A DNA stretch of 64,000 nucleotides from Bifidobacterium actinocoloniiforme DSM 22766 (GCF_001263395.1 NZ_CP011786.1:1178001-1242000), one strand, 5' to 3'. Shown: positions 19,477 through 32,455, counted from the stretch's first letter. Notes: a model not told the origin generated them from the sequence alone. Made by a program: numbers and translations.

Positions 19477-21511
19477 AGCCAACCATAAGCATTGGACGCG
19501 GGAGCGCAATTCGCACGTTCCGCAAGGAATCAGGCGAATCAACCCCATTCAGGCGCATTCGGGGGGACAATGGGGAAAGAAGCTTGATACCGCTCGCAGT
19601 ATCGGCAGGGGCTGCGATACACGCCGCCCTTGCCATGAGGAGGCCCAGTGGGAATCGACATCTTTCTGGCGGTGGGCGACATCCTGGTGGCCGCGGCGCT
19701 CACCTGGTTCATCGTCTGGTACTTCCTGAGCCCTCACCGGCGGACCCGCAGCGGCGGAGCATCCGGGGAGCGCACAGCAGGGCAGGCCGCCGCAGCGTCG
19801 GAAGCGCGCAGCAACGGGCCAGGGCTCGCATCGCGCCAGGAGGATTTGGAAACCTTGCGCAGGCGCACCGCCAAGCTGACCCTGGCCTCTGCGATTCTGA
19901 CCGCGCCGGTCCTCGCCATTGATTTGTGCGACAGGTTGATGCCGGGCTTCCTGCCCTCCTGGCTGGCCAGCCCGTGGATTCAAGCCATCCTGATCACGCC
20001 CGTGGTCTTTTACTGCGGCCGTCCTGTCTGCCAGGAAGGCTGGGCCCGGCTCAGGGCCCGGCAGACCGACCTGAATTCCCTGGTGTCCATCGCCACCGCC
20101 CTGGCCTACGCATACAGCCTTGCCGCTTGCGCCCTGACCGGGCTCCTGCCCGAGGGCTCCCGGCAGCCTTACTTCGACGTGGTTGGCGCCATTATGACCC
20201 TGGCGCTTTTTGCTCGCCTATGCGAGCTGAGCGCCCACACGGCCGCCCTGACCGGACGCCTGGGCCCTTCGTACGACCAGGATCGCGGCCAGGCGCTGAC
20301 CAGCAGCGTAGCGGCCACCTTATCCAAGCCATCCTCGGCCCAGCTGCGCGTGGAGCGGCTGATCGCCAGGGCCGAGCCTCTTGTGATGATCGTAGCCGTG
20401 TGGACCTTCATGATTTGGCTTTTGGCCGGTCCGCAGCCCCACCTGGCCCATGCGGTGGCCAACGCGGTCGGCGTCCTGATCATCGCCTGCCCAACGGCCC
20501 TGGCCATCTCCGTCTCGCTGACTTTCCGCACCGCGCTGGGGGCCGGGTTGGCTCACGGGATGCTCTTCACGTCGCCCCGCTCTATGGGACATCTGGCAGC
20601 CACCCAAGTGGCCGTGCTGGACGAATCCGCCCTAGGACCGGGACTAGCGGCGGACGAGGACTCCTCCGCAGCGGCTCCAGCCACTGCAACCGCCGACAAC
20701 GAGAGCCCGGACGGCTACGCCCAGGAACCCTGCGCGGAACTGGCTCGCGCGTCCACCCACTTGCGCGGCCTGGGGGTCAAAACCGTGGTCATGGATGGGG
20801 GTCATGGCGCCGACCCCGCCTTGGGCCATGAGCAGGACCCTGTGGAGCGCGCGGCCCGCCAGGCCGGCGTGGACTACCTGTTCACCGGAGTGGACGGCCG
20901 GCGCAAGGCCCGCTGGGTTGGACTGATAGCGCAAGACCTGAACCGTGCGGCCACGCAAGAGGTCAAGCGCAAGAAAACATCGAGAAGGCCGGGCCTGGTG
21001 GCGTTCGCCGCCTTGGGAAACGCCGAGCCACAGGCGCGGCAAGCCGCTCAGGTCCGCATACGTTTAGGGTCCGTAGCGGCGGGGCAGGCCGAGAGGGACG
21101 CTGACGCGGCCGCCGGAGCAGCCACCGCCGAAGGCCGGGACGCCGCCGAACCGGAGCTCCTGCTGGCTGCGGGCGACTTAGGGGGCATCGGCCGGGCCAT
21201 CGACCTGGCCAGGGCCGCCCGACGCACGATGAACCAGAACCTGTGCTGGGGCTACGCTTATAACCTCGTGGCGGTCGCGCTGGCCACCGGGGTGACCTAC
21301 CCCCTCTTCGGGTGGATGCTCAACCCGATGGTCGCGCCGGTCGCCACAGCGATCGCGGCCCTACTGCCGATGTTCAACGTGCGTCGGCTGGGCCGGCTCA
21401 GGAGACTTTCCCGACGCTGGCGGGTCTTGGCCCGCGTTCAGCCGGAGCTCCTGCCGACCTTGGCGGCCCACCGTCCGCAGGTCATCGCGGACGGGGGCCG
21501 TCGGTTCACGC

Positions 21512-24289
<2,778 letters not shown>

Positions 24290-24396
24290 GCTTCCTCCGC
24301 TTCTTGCGCGGCACCTCCTCAGCTTGTGCTTCAGTGGCGCCGCCTGCGTCATCGTCTGCTATGACCAACAGCGGGGGTTCGGCAAGTATTCCCAAA

Positions 24397-24417
24397 CTTG
24401 AGCCTCAAGGACTCAAG
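24397..24417. promoter_or_regulatory. HAIR element (HspR operator) upstream of clpB
   Basis: CTTGAGC-N7-ACTCAAG matches the actinobacterial HAIR consensus CTTGAGT-N7-ACTCAAG with one mismatch. It lies about 110 bp upstream of the clpB ATG on the minus strand. HspR represses dnaK and clpB operons through this site in actinobacteria. Confidence 0.85.
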
Positions 24418-24441
24418 TTTCATATCGCTACTTCGCGGCGC

Positions 24442-25263
24442 TTACTCCTGCTCCCCGATCACGACGTTGCGCAGGGAACCGATGCCATCAATCGTGACCG
24501 TGGCCTCGTCGCGGGAGTGCAGCTGGCCCGAACCGGAGGGCGAGCCGGTCATGATGACGTCGCCGGGAAGGAGGGTGGAGAAAGAGGAGATGAAGGCGAT
24601 TTGCTCAGGGATGGAGTGAATCAGGTTGGCGGTGGTGCCGCGCGCCTCGGGCACGTCCTGGCCGTTGAGCTGGAAGGAGATGCCCGCGTGGGCCCCATCG
24701 AGCTCCGTCTCGACCCAGGGGCCGAGCGGGCAGGAGGTGTCGAAGCCCTTGGCCCGGGTCCACGTGGGATCGGAGCCTTGGATGTCGCGCAGGGTCACAT
24801 CGTTGACGCACGTGTAGCCCAGCACGTAATCCAAGGCCTCGGCCTGGCTGACCCGGCGTGCGATGCGGCCAATCACCACGGCCAGCTCGGGCTCGAAGTT
24901 CATGTTCTGGCTGTATGAGGGCAGGACAATCGGGTCGTCCGGGCCAATCACCGAGGTGGATGGTTTCATGAACACGGTCATCTCTTCCGCCGACTGCGGC
25001 TTGATCTGCGGATTATCGGCCACGATCGCCTCCGCGTGGGCCCGGTAATTGAAGGCCAAGCCGTAGACCTTGGACGGGATGACCGGCGCCAGCAGCCTCA
25101 CCCAGTCATCATCGATCCTGTAGCGATTGCCGGTCGGCTCCACCTGTTGCCCGGACAGCGGGTAGCCGTCAATCTCGACCAGATAATCCTCGCCACTCGC
25201 CTGGTCCTTTTGCACAAAGGCGTAGTGCGGATTGCCGTTCATGGAAAAGCGTGCGATTCTCAT
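24442..25263 (-). CDS. Fumarylacetoacetate hydrolase family protein
   Basis: 273 residues from the ATG at 25263. The FAH fold shows KVYGLAFNYRAHAEA, then FMKPSTSVIGPDDPIVLP, the metal ligand pair in NFEPELAVVIG, and GPWVETELD...GDVIMTGSPSGSG near the C-terminus. Family members hydrolyse or decarboxylate 2-oxo acids (acylpyruvases, oxaloacetate decarboxylase, HpaG-like); the substrate is not determined. TAGAAT lies 6 nt before the ATG and there is no RBS, so the mRNA is probably leaderless. A GTG at 25269 is the alternative start. Confidence 0.87.
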   Translation of the reverse strand: MRIARFSMNGNPHYAFVQKDQASGEDYLVEIDGYPLSGQQVEPTGNRYRIDDDWVRLLAPVIPSKVYGLAFNYRAHAEAIVADNPQIKPQSAEEMTVFMKPSTSVIGPDDPIVLPSYSQNMNFEPELAVVIGRIARRVSQAEALDYVLGYTCVNDVTLRDIQGSDPTWTRAKGFDTSCPLGPWVETELDGAHAGISFQLNGQDVPEARGTTANLIHSIPEQIAFISSFSTLLPGDVIMTGSPSGSGQLHSRDEATVTIDGIGSLRNVVIGEQE

Positions 25264-25269
25264 AGGCAC

Positions 25270-25275
25270 ATTCTA
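25270..25275 (-). promoter_or_regulatory. -10 box (TAGAAT) for leaderless FAH-family mRNA
   Basis: TAGAAT on the minus strand ends 6 nt before the ATG at 25263, so the transcript would begin at the start codon. Confidence 0.55.
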
Positions 25276-25377
25276 CCCGCAAACCCCGCTACGCGCGCCG
25301 GGCATCAGGCCCGGTAACCACGCGACAAGCCGCGCGTGAGGCCAGGCCACGCCCTGGTCCACTCGGGCAGCGGGCCG

Positions 25378-26202
25378 CTAGATAAACGCGCGCTTCCCGA
25401 AGATGGCGGCGCCCACGCGCACGATTGTGGAGCCCTCAGCTATGGCGTAGGCCATATCGCCGGTCATGCCCATGGAAAGTTCCCGGCAGGAATCCGTACC
25501 CGCCTCGCCCGAATCGCGCACGCGGTCGCGAAGGCCGCGCAGGTGTGCGAATCCGCGTCGAATGGTCCGCTCGTCGTCCACGTGCGCGCCGATGGTCATC
25601 AGCCCCCGCAAGCTCAGCCCCTCGGTCCCGGCGATCCGATAGGCGAGTTCCTCGGCTTCGTCGGGGCTACAACCCGACTTCGCGGCCTCGCCGGATTCGT
25701 TGACTTCCAGCAGCACGCCCACGCTCAGCCCCCTGGCTTGGGCCCGCTTGCCCAGCTTGTCCGCCAACTCCAGGCTGTCCACCGATTCGACCGTATCCAC
25801 GCAAGGCAGGATCTTGTTGATCTTGTTGGACTGCAACTGCCCTATGAGATGAAAACCGATGCAGGAGGATGGCCCTGCAACCGAACCGGGTCCTTGACGC
25901 TGCCCCAGGGCCAGCTGTCGCTGGGCGCACTGCCTGGTCAGCCCCTCGAACTTGGCGGTCACCTCCTGGGGCCTGTTCTCGCCAATCAAACGAACGCCCG
26001 CGTCTATGGCGGCCATGATCTCGCCGACGTCGCGGGTCTTGGTGGCGGCCAGCAAGCGCACATCGCCCGGCCGCCGTCCAGCGGCCGCCTCGGCCTCGGC
26101 CATCCGCTCCATCACCCGATGCACGCCGTCCGCGATTTCGCGCCCACGCTCGGTGGGCAGGTCCTCCTTGGACAGATCCTTGTGCTGCATATATGCCGAC
26201 AC
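25378..26202 (-). CDS. YggS/PROSC-family PLP-binding protein
   Basis: 274 residues from a GTG at 26202 with GAGGTGG upstream. Conserved pieces are LLAATKTR (the PLP-binding Lys), GENRPQEVTAKFE, FHLIGQLQSNKINKIL and SMGMTGDMAYAIAEGSTIVRVGAAIFG. The alanine-racemase-like barrel is complete, with an insert near residues 95-110. YggS proteins buffer PLP and affect amino- and keto-acid balance, and are not known to catalyse a reaction. In many Gram-positives they lie near ftsZ/sepF, but not here. Confidence 0.93.
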   Translation of the reverse strand: MSAYMQHKDLSKEDLPTERGREIADGVHRVMERMAEAEAAAGRRPGDVRLLAATKTRDVGEIMAAIDAGVRLIGENRPQEVTAKFEGLTRQCAQRQLALGQRQGPGSVAGPSSCIGFHLIGQLQSNKINKILPCVDTVESVDSLELADKLGKRAQARGLSVGVLLEVNESGEAAKSGCSPDEAEELAYRIAGTEGLSLRGLMTIGAHVDDERTIRRGFAHLRGLRDRVRDSGEAGTDSCRELSMGMTGDMAYAIAEGSTIVRVGAAIFGKRAFI

Positions 26203-26324
26203 GCTACCACCTCACCGTTTCCACAGGTCTCCAGCCTAGCAGCGGCCGCCAAACCTGTCAGCAGCCGTGCGCGGGCGAGGATATGGATTCATGCGCGACC
26301 TACGCGGACCTGCGACGAGAACGC

Positions 26325-27410
26325 TCAGGCCAGAACGCTCAACAGCTCCTCGTCCACAACCCGGTCCTGCCGGTCAGCGGCCACAGCCGACCACTCGAAG
26401 CGCTCAACCAGGGAAGCGGCTTCCACCGGTTCCGCCCGCGGCACCAGCCCCAGCAGCCAGGCGCACAACCCCACCACCTGTTGGGGCGAACTGCCTCGAT
26501 CGCGCAAGGTGCCCAAGTCCAGCGAGCCGAAACGCTTGGAAAGCCGGCGGCCATCGGCCCCGTCCACCAGAGGCAGATGGGCCCAAGACACAGGCTGCGC
26601 CTGCTTAAAGTCGCCGCCAGCCCCTGCTTGCAAACCCTGGCGGATCCACAGCTGGATACCGGTGGAGCGCAGCAGGTCACGCCCGCGCACCACCTGATTG
26701 ACGCCCATCTCCAGGTCGTCCACGCTGACCGCCAGCTGGTAGGAGACGATGCCGTCCGATCGCACCACCACCACGTCACCCAGAGCATGGGGCAGGTCGA
26801 AAGTCTGCGCGCCGTACACCGCATCGTCGAAGCGGCAGACGGAGCCGGGCCGCCCCTCCCCCGGAACCGCGATGCGCCAGGCATGGCGACGACCCTCACG
26901 CACCCGCTCCTGAGCGAGCGCGCGGTCCAAACCCCGGCAGGTGCCCGGATACAGGATGAAGCCATCGCCCTCGTTGGGAGCCGAAGCAGCCCGGATATCG
27001 GCCCGCGAACAGAAACATGGGTAAATCAGGGGTTGGACGTCTTGCTTGGAGCCATCCCCCGAATCGCCGGTTTCAGCCCCACCAGCAGGACCGAGCGAAG
27101 CGGCGACCTCCTCCACGCTCAGGCCTTCCAAGTGCTCCATGGCCTGCCGGTAGAGGCCCTCCCTCTGGGATTGGTAGACCACCGGCCCGTCCCAGTCCAG
27201 CCCGAGCCAGGCCAGATCGTCCATGATCCAGCGGTCCGCATCTGCGACCACGCGCGGCCGGTCGATGTCCTCAATCCGCAGCCGGACCACGCCACCGGAG
27301 GCCCGAGCCCCCAGCCAAGCCGCCAATGCCGCATACACGTTCCCCAAGTGCATGCGACCGGTAGGGGAAGGAGCGATCCTCCCCACTACCGCAGTATCCG
27401 CTTGGTCCAC
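26325..27410 (-). CDS. gluQ: Glutamyl-Q tRNA(Asp) synthetase
   Basis: About 361 residues from a GTG at 27410. The class I synthetase HIGH-like motif lies in VGRIAPSPTGRMHLGNVYAAL, followed by RIEDIDRPR. The KMSKS-equivalent is RRLSKRFGSLDL near residue 285. The C-terminal anticodon-binding domain of GluRS is absent, and CFCSRADIRAA provides zinc-site cysteines. The length and missing domain match GluQ-RS, which attaches glutamate to queuosine in tRNA-Asp. The start is less certain; an open frame continues to 27491. It begins 14 bp after the end of the amidohydrolase gene. Confidence 0.88.
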   Translation of the reverse strand: MDQADTAVVGRIAPSPTGRMHLGNVYAALAAWLGARASGGVVRLRIEDIDRPRVVADADRWIMDDLAWLGLDWDGPVVYQSQREGLYRQAMEHLEGLSVEEVAASLGPAGGAETGDSGDGSKQDVQPLIYPCFCSRADIRAASAPNEGDGFILYPGTCRGLDRALAQERVREGRRHAWRIAVPGEGRPGSVCRFDDAVYGAQTFDLPHALGDVVVVRSDGIVSYQLAVSVDDLEMGVNQVVRGRDLLRSTGIQLWIRQGLQAGAGGDFKQAQPVSWAHLPLVDGADGRRLSKRFGSLDLGTLRDRGSSPQQVVGLCAWLLGLVPRAEPVEAASLVERFEWSAVAADRQDRVVDEELLSVLA

Positions 27411-27424
27411 CAACAGCCCCCGAA

Positions 27425-28768
27425 TCAGAAGCGGGTAAGGAGTTCTTCGACGCTCTCGATGCGCTTGACCTTCGGGCGCCAGACCGGCCATCCACGGGCG
27501 ATCACCAGCTTGGGGTCGGCCAGCACGGACAGGTCCTTGACCGGGTCGCCGTCCAGGACGATCATGTCCGCGTCCTTGCCGATGGCGATCGAACCGGTGA
27601 CGTCATCCACCCCCAGGTTGCGCGCATTGACCTGGGTGGCCGCGTGGAAGGCCTGGGCCGGGGTGTATCCAGCGAAACGGACCAGCAGGTCCAGCTCACG
27701 CCAAGTGTTGTACTGGGTGACCAGAGTCATGCCGGTGTCGGTGCCGACACCTTCGCTGATGCCTTCTTTCAGAGCCTGGCGGGCGCCTTCCAACATCCCC
27801 TCGACCACCTGCTCGGAGTTGGCGCGCGCGATGTCGGATATGCCCAGCTCTTCCTGACTGACCTCGATCAGCGGCAGTCCGGCGGACAAGGTCGAGTTCA
27901 GGCCGGAGAAGCCGCGCAGGGAGCGGGGGTTATGGTGGAAGAGCGAGATGATCTCATCGTCCATACGGCAACCGTGCTCGATGGTATCCACACCAGCGCG
28001 CAGGGCCGCCCGCACACCTTCGGGGCTCTGGGCGTGGGCCGCGACGATGACGCCGACCTCGTGCGCTTCCTCGCACACGGCCGCCATGGACTCCTCGTCC
28101 ATCTGGGGGCTTCCAGCCACGCCAACTTCCTTGGCGTCGGTCACACCGCCAGTCGCCGCCACTTTCAGGGCGTTCGCCCCATGCTCCAGGTTGATCCTCG
28201 CGTTGAGCCGAGCCTCTTCGGGGGTGCTGGACGACAGCGCGATATAAGGATCCCCGTGGCCACCGGGGATGGAGAGCATGGGACCGGAAGCGAGGATGCG
28301 GGGACCCATGGCCTCGTCCGAGTCGATCTTGTCCCGCAGGGCCACCGCTTCGTAGCCCGCATCGCCAAGCGTACGGATAGTGGTCACGCCCGAGTTGAGC
28401 AGCGCCTTGACGGAGGCCTTGGCCCTGGCCGCCAAATAAGCCTTACCGATCGGGCCGCGAATCAGCGCCAGAGCGGCGCGCTCCTTGCGCGGACTGGATT
28501 CGCCGGCCTCCAGGACCTTGCCGTCCGCGAACAGATGGGTATGGGCGTTGATAAGTCCGGGGGCGACCACCTTGCCGGTCGCGTTGATCCGATGGTAGCC
28601 TTCGGGCACATACGCCTGCAGGGAGGGCGAAATCTGCTCGATACGCCCGCTGTCACCGACCACAATCGTTGTGTCCGGCCAGAGAGTGCCCTTCTCATCG
28701 CCACTTGCCACGTCCGCGTGCTCCAGAGCGAACGGCTCCCGCGCCTTCCTACCGACAGCAGAACTCAT
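27425..28768 (-). CDS. Amidohydrolase-family protein (imidazolonepropionase/prolidase-like)
   Basis: 447 residues from the ATG at 28768, with AAAGGAAAAC upstream. The composite amidohydrolase fold shows the metal motif INAHTHLF (about 75-82), a barrel Lys region (LKVAATGGV), His ligands in VAAHAQSPEGVR and TIEHGC, and an Asp ligand region EGVGTDTGMTL. The C-terminal IAIGKDADMIVLDGDPVKDLS closes the small beta domain. It acts on a cyclic amide or peptide-like bond; the substrate is unknown. It lies just upstream of gluQ and is probably co-transcribed with it. Confidence 0.85.
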   Translation of the reverse strand: MSSAVGRKAREPFALEHADVASGDEKGTLWPDTTIVVGDSGRIEQISPSLQAYVPEGYHRINATGKVVAPGLINAHTHLFADGKVLEAGESSPRKERAALALIRGPIGKAYLAARAKASVKALLNSGVTTIRTLGDAGYEAVALRDKIDSDEAMGPRILASGPMLSIPGGHGDPYIALSSSTPEEARLNARINLEHGANALKVAATGGVTDAKEVGVAGSPQMDEESMAAVCEEAHEVGVIVAAHAQSPEGVRAALRAGVDTIEHGCRMDDEIISLFHHNPRSLRGFSGLNSTLSAGLPLIEVSQEELGISDIARANSEQVVEGMLEGARQALKEGISEGVGTDTGMTLVTQYNTWRELDLLVRFAGYTPAQAFHAATQVNARNLGVDDVTGSIAIGKDADMIVLDGDPVKDLSVLADPKLVIARGWPVWRPKVKRIESVEELLTRF

Positions 28769-28903
28769 GATGTTTTCCTTTCGTCCGGTCCGGGGGACCG
28801 CCGGGCGGCTGCTCGACACCTTCCCAGTAGCTTCCATCGTAGTGCCAAACGGTTACGGAAAGCACCCCCTAAACCCCATTACGAATAACCAGAGGCGAAT
28901 TAC

Positions 28904-28931
28904 AAAAATGGCCCGAGGCATATCGCCTCGG
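28904..28931 (-). terminator. Terminator after tRNA-Lys
   Basis: On the minus strand CCGAGGC-N5-GCCTCGG forms a 7-bp hairpin followed after four bases by TTTTT, 16 nt past the tRNA end. Confidence 0.8.
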
Positions 28932-28946
28932 ACCACTTGCTCTCTG

Positions 28947-29020
28947 TGCCCCCGCGGGGGCTCGAACCCCGGACACGCTGATTAAGAGTCAGCTGCTCTA
29001 GCCAACTGAGCTACAGGGGC
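28947..29020 (-). tRNA. tRNA-Lys (CTT anticodon)
   Basis: The minus strand folds as a cloverleaf with acceptor stem GCCCCTG/CGGGGGC, D-arm TAGCTCAGTTGG, anticodon loop CTCTTAA (anticodon CTT) and T-arm GGGTTCGAGCCC. The discriminator is A. CCA is not encoded. Confidence 0.95.
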
Positions 29021-29145
29021 GTAGCACATTCAAGAGCCAAGATGTAACTATAGCGCTTTTTCGCAGGGGCGCAAGTAAGCGGCCCCATCGGCGCGCCGGG
29101 GCCGCTGACCTTGATTCGGCGCGCCAACTCACGTGGACCCCTTGA

Positions 29146-30684
29146 TCAGACGATCTTGGGCATGGGGGTGGTCAAGGACTTGGTCAGGTTGACTTGGACC
29201 AGGCCAGCGCCCGTGTGGACCTCCATCTTCTTCAAGGTGACGGTGCGTTCGGCCTCGGGAGCGGAGTCGTCGTCGGTCATGGTGGCCGGGGACTTGACCG
29301 CCACCGGCACCAAATCGTTCAAGTCACGCCCTTCGGCATGGCACAAGGCCCGGGCGTTGGCCAGCGAATCAGCGAAAGCCGGGGCGGCCTGCACCCGTTC
29401 AGCTGGCACGCCGTATGCCGATGCGGCGATCCAGCGCAGCTGATCGACCATATCCATGCCTTTGTGGCTACGTAAGGCCTCGGCTGGAGCTTCATCCCGC
29501 CCCCCTGCCTGCCTGGGCCGCAGGACCGCGATCAGGGCGTCCAACTGACTGGCCAGGGCCTCGCCCCCGTCGCGGAAGAGGTTGCCCAGGATCGGCTCGC
29601 GCAAGCCCAGGCCGGCCGCGCTCTCCTTAAGCTCGCCCACCTGGCCGTCCTCCCCTTCCCAGAGGTTGACCAGCGGGAAAGCGGGGATGCCAAGCCCCTC
29701 CATGCGGTTGACGTGGAAGGGGTAGCGCCAGCGCAGGGCCGGTTCGTCACGCCAGGTGGAGGCGCGGGTCACGACGACCGCCGCGGCCGGCCAGGGGGCG
29801 CCGAACTCGCGGGCGGCGATGTCCAGCCACTTCTGGGCGCCTGCGTCGGCCCCGTAGCCGGCCTCGACGACGACCACATCGTGGCGGGCGCATGCCATCT
29901 CGACCGAGACCAGGCTGGGGATGCCCAGGGAGACGTTGGCGAACGGCCCGCAGTGGACGTAGACCGGGGAGCCGGCCTGGGTGGTCATCATGGCGGGCTT
30001 GACCGCGTCGGCCAGCATGTTCGTAATCCGCCACAGGTCGATGAACTCGCCGAAAAGCACTGGTTTGCCATCCAGGGTGCCGGCGGTCATGGCCGCCACG
30101 CGCCGGGAGATCTCCTCCATCGAGCGCGAGAGGACCACAATCTGCATCAGCTCGCAGGTAGGCGTCAGGACCATGCGCTCGGGGATGTTGGACTTGCCCC
30201 GGTCCACGACGATCTGGCGCAGGGCCCGCGAAGGCACCTCGGAGACTCGGGGAACCAGAATTTGGTCAAGCAAGCCCTCGTCAACCGCCTTCTCCGCAAA
30301 GGAGACGAGGAGGTTTTGGGCGTTCTCGATGGCCGCCATCTCCCCGCACAGCCCCCAGTCCACCAGCTCCGGGTGGGCCAACGAGGACTTGCCGCCGCCG
30401 GAGGCCCCGCCTTTTGATCCGGCTGCGGTGATGCCCATACTGGGCTGGCGCAGGACGGCGGCCGCGTCCACCCCCCGCTCGCGCAGGGCGTCGATCAGGG
30501 CGATCGTCGTCGTGGTCTTGCCCTCGCCACGGGAGGCTTTAAGCGGGGTATCGGCGGTCACCAGGACCACCTTGCCACGCTTGGTCCGCTCCTCGGGGTG
30601 GGTTTCGAGATAATCCAGATACCCGAAGGCATCCACCTTGCTGACCAGCCCATACGGGGCCACGAATTCATCGAATGCGCTCAT
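29146..30684 (-). CDS. fhs: Formate--tetrahydrofolate ligase
   Basis: 512 residues from the ATG at 30684 (AGGAGG upstream). The P-loop is TPLKASRGEGKTTTTIALIDAL. The protein also has RQPSMGITAAGSKGGASGGGKS, the folate/formyl-phosphate region ERMVLTPTCELMQI, and VYVHCGPFANVSLG. It makes 10-formyl-THF from formate, ATP and THF, supplying purine and fMet synthesis; in bifidobacteria formate comes from pyruvate formate-lyase. It is shorter than clostridial Fhs (about 555). The P-loop spacing TPLKASRGEGKT carries an insert compared with TPxxxGEGKT. Confidence 0.95.
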   Translation of the reverse strand: MSAFDEFVAPYGLVSKVDAFGYLDYLETHPEERTKRGKVVLVTADTPLKASRGEGKTTTTIALIDALRERGVDAAAVLRQPSMGITAAGSKGGASGGGKSSLAHPELVDWGLCGEMAAIENAQNLLVSFAEKAVDEGLLDQILVPRVSEVPSRALRQIVVDRGKSNIPERMVLTPTCELMQIVVLSRSMEEISRRVAAMTAGTLDGKPVLFGEFIDLWRITNMLADAVKPAMMTTQAGSPVYVHCGPFANVSLGIPSLVSVEMACARHDVVVVEAGYGADAGAQKWLDIAAREFGAPWPAAAVVVTRASTWRDEPALRWRYPFHVNRMEGLGIPAFPLVNLWEGEDGQVGELKESAAGLGLREPILGNLFRDGGEALASQLDALIAVLRPRQAGGRDEAPAEALRSHKGMDMVDQLRWIAASAYGVPAERVQAAPAFADSLANARALCHAEGRDLNDLVPVAVKSPATMTDDDSAPEAERTVTLKKMEVHTGAGLVQVNLTKSLTTPMPKIV

Positions 30685-30832
30685 GCCGTCCTCCTGATTC
30701 ACGCTCTAGCCGCTCTCCGCCGCTGCCTTCTCCGCCAGCTCGGCAGCGGATGACCACGATGGTTGCGGCAATCACAGCGACCGTGGCTACCGAACCGGCC
30801 ACCGGACGCCTGAAAGCGCGGACAGGCGGCGC

Positions 30833-30863
30833 GGCCCCGCCCGTACCTACGCGCGGCGGGGCC
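30833..30863. terminator. GC-rich inverted repeat downstream of pepD
   Basis: A 9-bp stem, GGCCCCGCC/GGCGGGGCC, with a 13-nt loop lies between fhs and pepD. It could terminate pepD transcription (minus strand), but no U-tract follows. Confidence 0.4.
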
Positions 30864-30928
30864 TAGTCCTTACCAGTATCCGCCGCTTGGGGCCTGATCG
30901 CGCTCCCAAGCCGACGGAGAAATCCGGC

Positions 30929-32455
30929 TCAGTGGTCGGACATATGGTAGGCGTTGCGCATCTTCAGACTGACCGTGTAGAGCACCTGGCCCAGCAGGTC
31001 GTCGGTCTCGGCCCGCAGCTGGTCGGCCATGGACTGGTTGGCGGCTTGCAGGACCTCGCGCACCTCCGCGTTGCCGGTGCCCCGGTCGGCGCCCTCCAAG
31101 CGGTTGACCTGCTCGTCGGTCGCGGCGATCATCCGATGACCCAGCCCGCCGATGCGCTGCTGGTAGCGCTCGTTAGCCGCGGCCGTGTCCGCGAAGGCCG
31201 AGTCGGACAGGGCGGCGATCAGGCGGTCGGACCAGTACAGGGTGTCGGTGGAGACGCGGTCGTCCACTTTCGACAGGTAGTCGGGCGTGGTGTCCACGTT
31301 CGCGTAGAAGGGAATCAGCGCATTGTAGACGTTGGAGCCGAAGGCCATCCACTGAATCGCCCTGCAGCCGGCCGGGGCGTAGGGACGCAGCTGAATGACG
31401 GCCAGCTGGTCGTTGCGGTTGATGCCAATCGGGCGGAAGAGCCCCTTGGTGTGCTCGTCGCCGATGATCGCGTAGGGGTCGTAAGCGGTGCCCTGGTAGT
31501 GGGAGCTCAGCGCGTACTTGACGTCTTCAATCGTCACCTTGCGCTCAGGCTGGCGGCACCAGGGGATGTCGTCGCTCATGGGGTTGTGGTCGGCGTCCGG
31601 TCCGTCCCACACCTCGTCGTAGGGGTTGAAGAAGCGCTGCATGTACCAGGCGCGCGGCGTGTTGTACACATGGTCGGAGTCCGAGTGGGAGCCGAAGGCG
31701 TAGCGGGGGTTGAACGGGGAGGCGGGCTCCACGGCCAGGTCCATATGGTTGGCCTCGATGAACTCACGCAGGTCCGCCGAGCACATGCACTCGCTCTGCT
31801 CGCCCAGCGCGTCGTCCAGGTCCAGCTCGTCGATGCCCAGCTGATTGGGCATGGTCACGTAGCAGTCGTCAGGCACCCGACGCGCGATCCAGTGGTGACC
31901 GCCGACCGTCTCCATCCACCAAATCTCGTCGGTGTCCGAGAAGGCGATGCCGTTCATCTCGTAGGTGCCGTACCGCTCCAGCAGGGCGCCCAGTCGCTGC
32001 ACGCCCTCGCGCGCCGAGCGGATGTAAGGCAGGACGATGGTGACCAGGTCCTCCTCGCCGATGCCGCCGGGCTGCTCAGGGATGTAGTCGGATGCGCCGG
32101 GCTCACCGACCGCAGGGGTCAGGTCCACCAGCGGGTCCGCGCCAAGCACGCGCTCGTTCGTGGTGATGGTCTCAGTGGCGGTCATGGCCACATTGGCTTC
32201 GTTGACGCCGTTCTGCCCCCAGATGCCCTTGTCGCGCAGGGAGTTGGGCACCGCCGTGTACCGCATCGGATCGTCGGGCAGCTCGATGGACACGTGGCTG
32301 AGCACGCTGGTGTAGTGCCGGGGCTGTTCCTCAGGCTGGACGACGATGAACTGCTTGGGGCGGAACTGACCGTTGGCGGAATCCTCGTTACGGGCGATGA
32401 TAGTGGAGCCGTCGTAGCTCGCGTTCTTACCGACTAGGAGCGTTGTGCAGGGCAT
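30929..32455 (-). CDS. pepD: C69-family dipeptidase
   Basis: 508 residues starting MPCTTLLVGKNASYDGSTIIARNEDS. Cys3 is the expected N-terminal nucleophile after processing of this Ntn-hydrolase. Family blocks YTAVPNSLRDKGIWGQNGVNEANVAM and WWMETVGGHHWIARRVPDDCY are present. There is no signal peptide, so it is cytoplasmic and cleaves dipeptides from imported peptides. RBS AAGGAAGGCG precedes the ATG. Length and motifs match bifidobacterial and lactobacillar PepD. Confidence 0.93.
   Translation of the reverse strand: MPCTTLLVGKNASYDGSTIIARNEDSANGQFRPKQFIVVQPEEQPRHYTSVLSHVSIELPDDPMRYTAVPNSLRDKGIWGQNGVNEANVAMTATETITTNERVLGADPLVDLTPAVGEPGASDYIPEQPGGIGEEDLVTIVLPYIRSAREGVQRLGALLERYGTYEMNGIAFSDTDEIWWMETVGGHHWIARRVPDDCYVTMPNQLGIDELDLDDALGEQSECMCSADLREFIEANHMDLAVEPASPFNPRYAFGSHSDSDHVYNTPRAWYMQRFFNPYDEVWDGPDADHNPMSDDIPWCRQPERKVTIEDVKYALSSHYQGTAYDPYAIIGDEHTKGLFRPIGINRNDQLAVIQLRPYAPAGCRAIQWMAFGSNVYNALIPFYANVDTTPDYLSKVDDRVSTDTLYWSDRLIAALSDSAFADTAAANERYQQRIGGLGHRMIAATDEQVNRLEGADRGTGNAEVREVLQAANQSMADQLRAETDDLLGQVLYTVSLKMRNAYHMSDH

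Noticed and set aside
30685-30928. Possible folate riboswitch upstream of fhs
   Set aside because: The region upstream of fhs shows only a GC-rich hairpin associated with pepD, and no conserved THF-riboswitch core could be recognised.
30887-32437. 516-codon open frame opposite pepD
   Set aside because: Antisense of the conserved C69 dipeptidase; no independent support.
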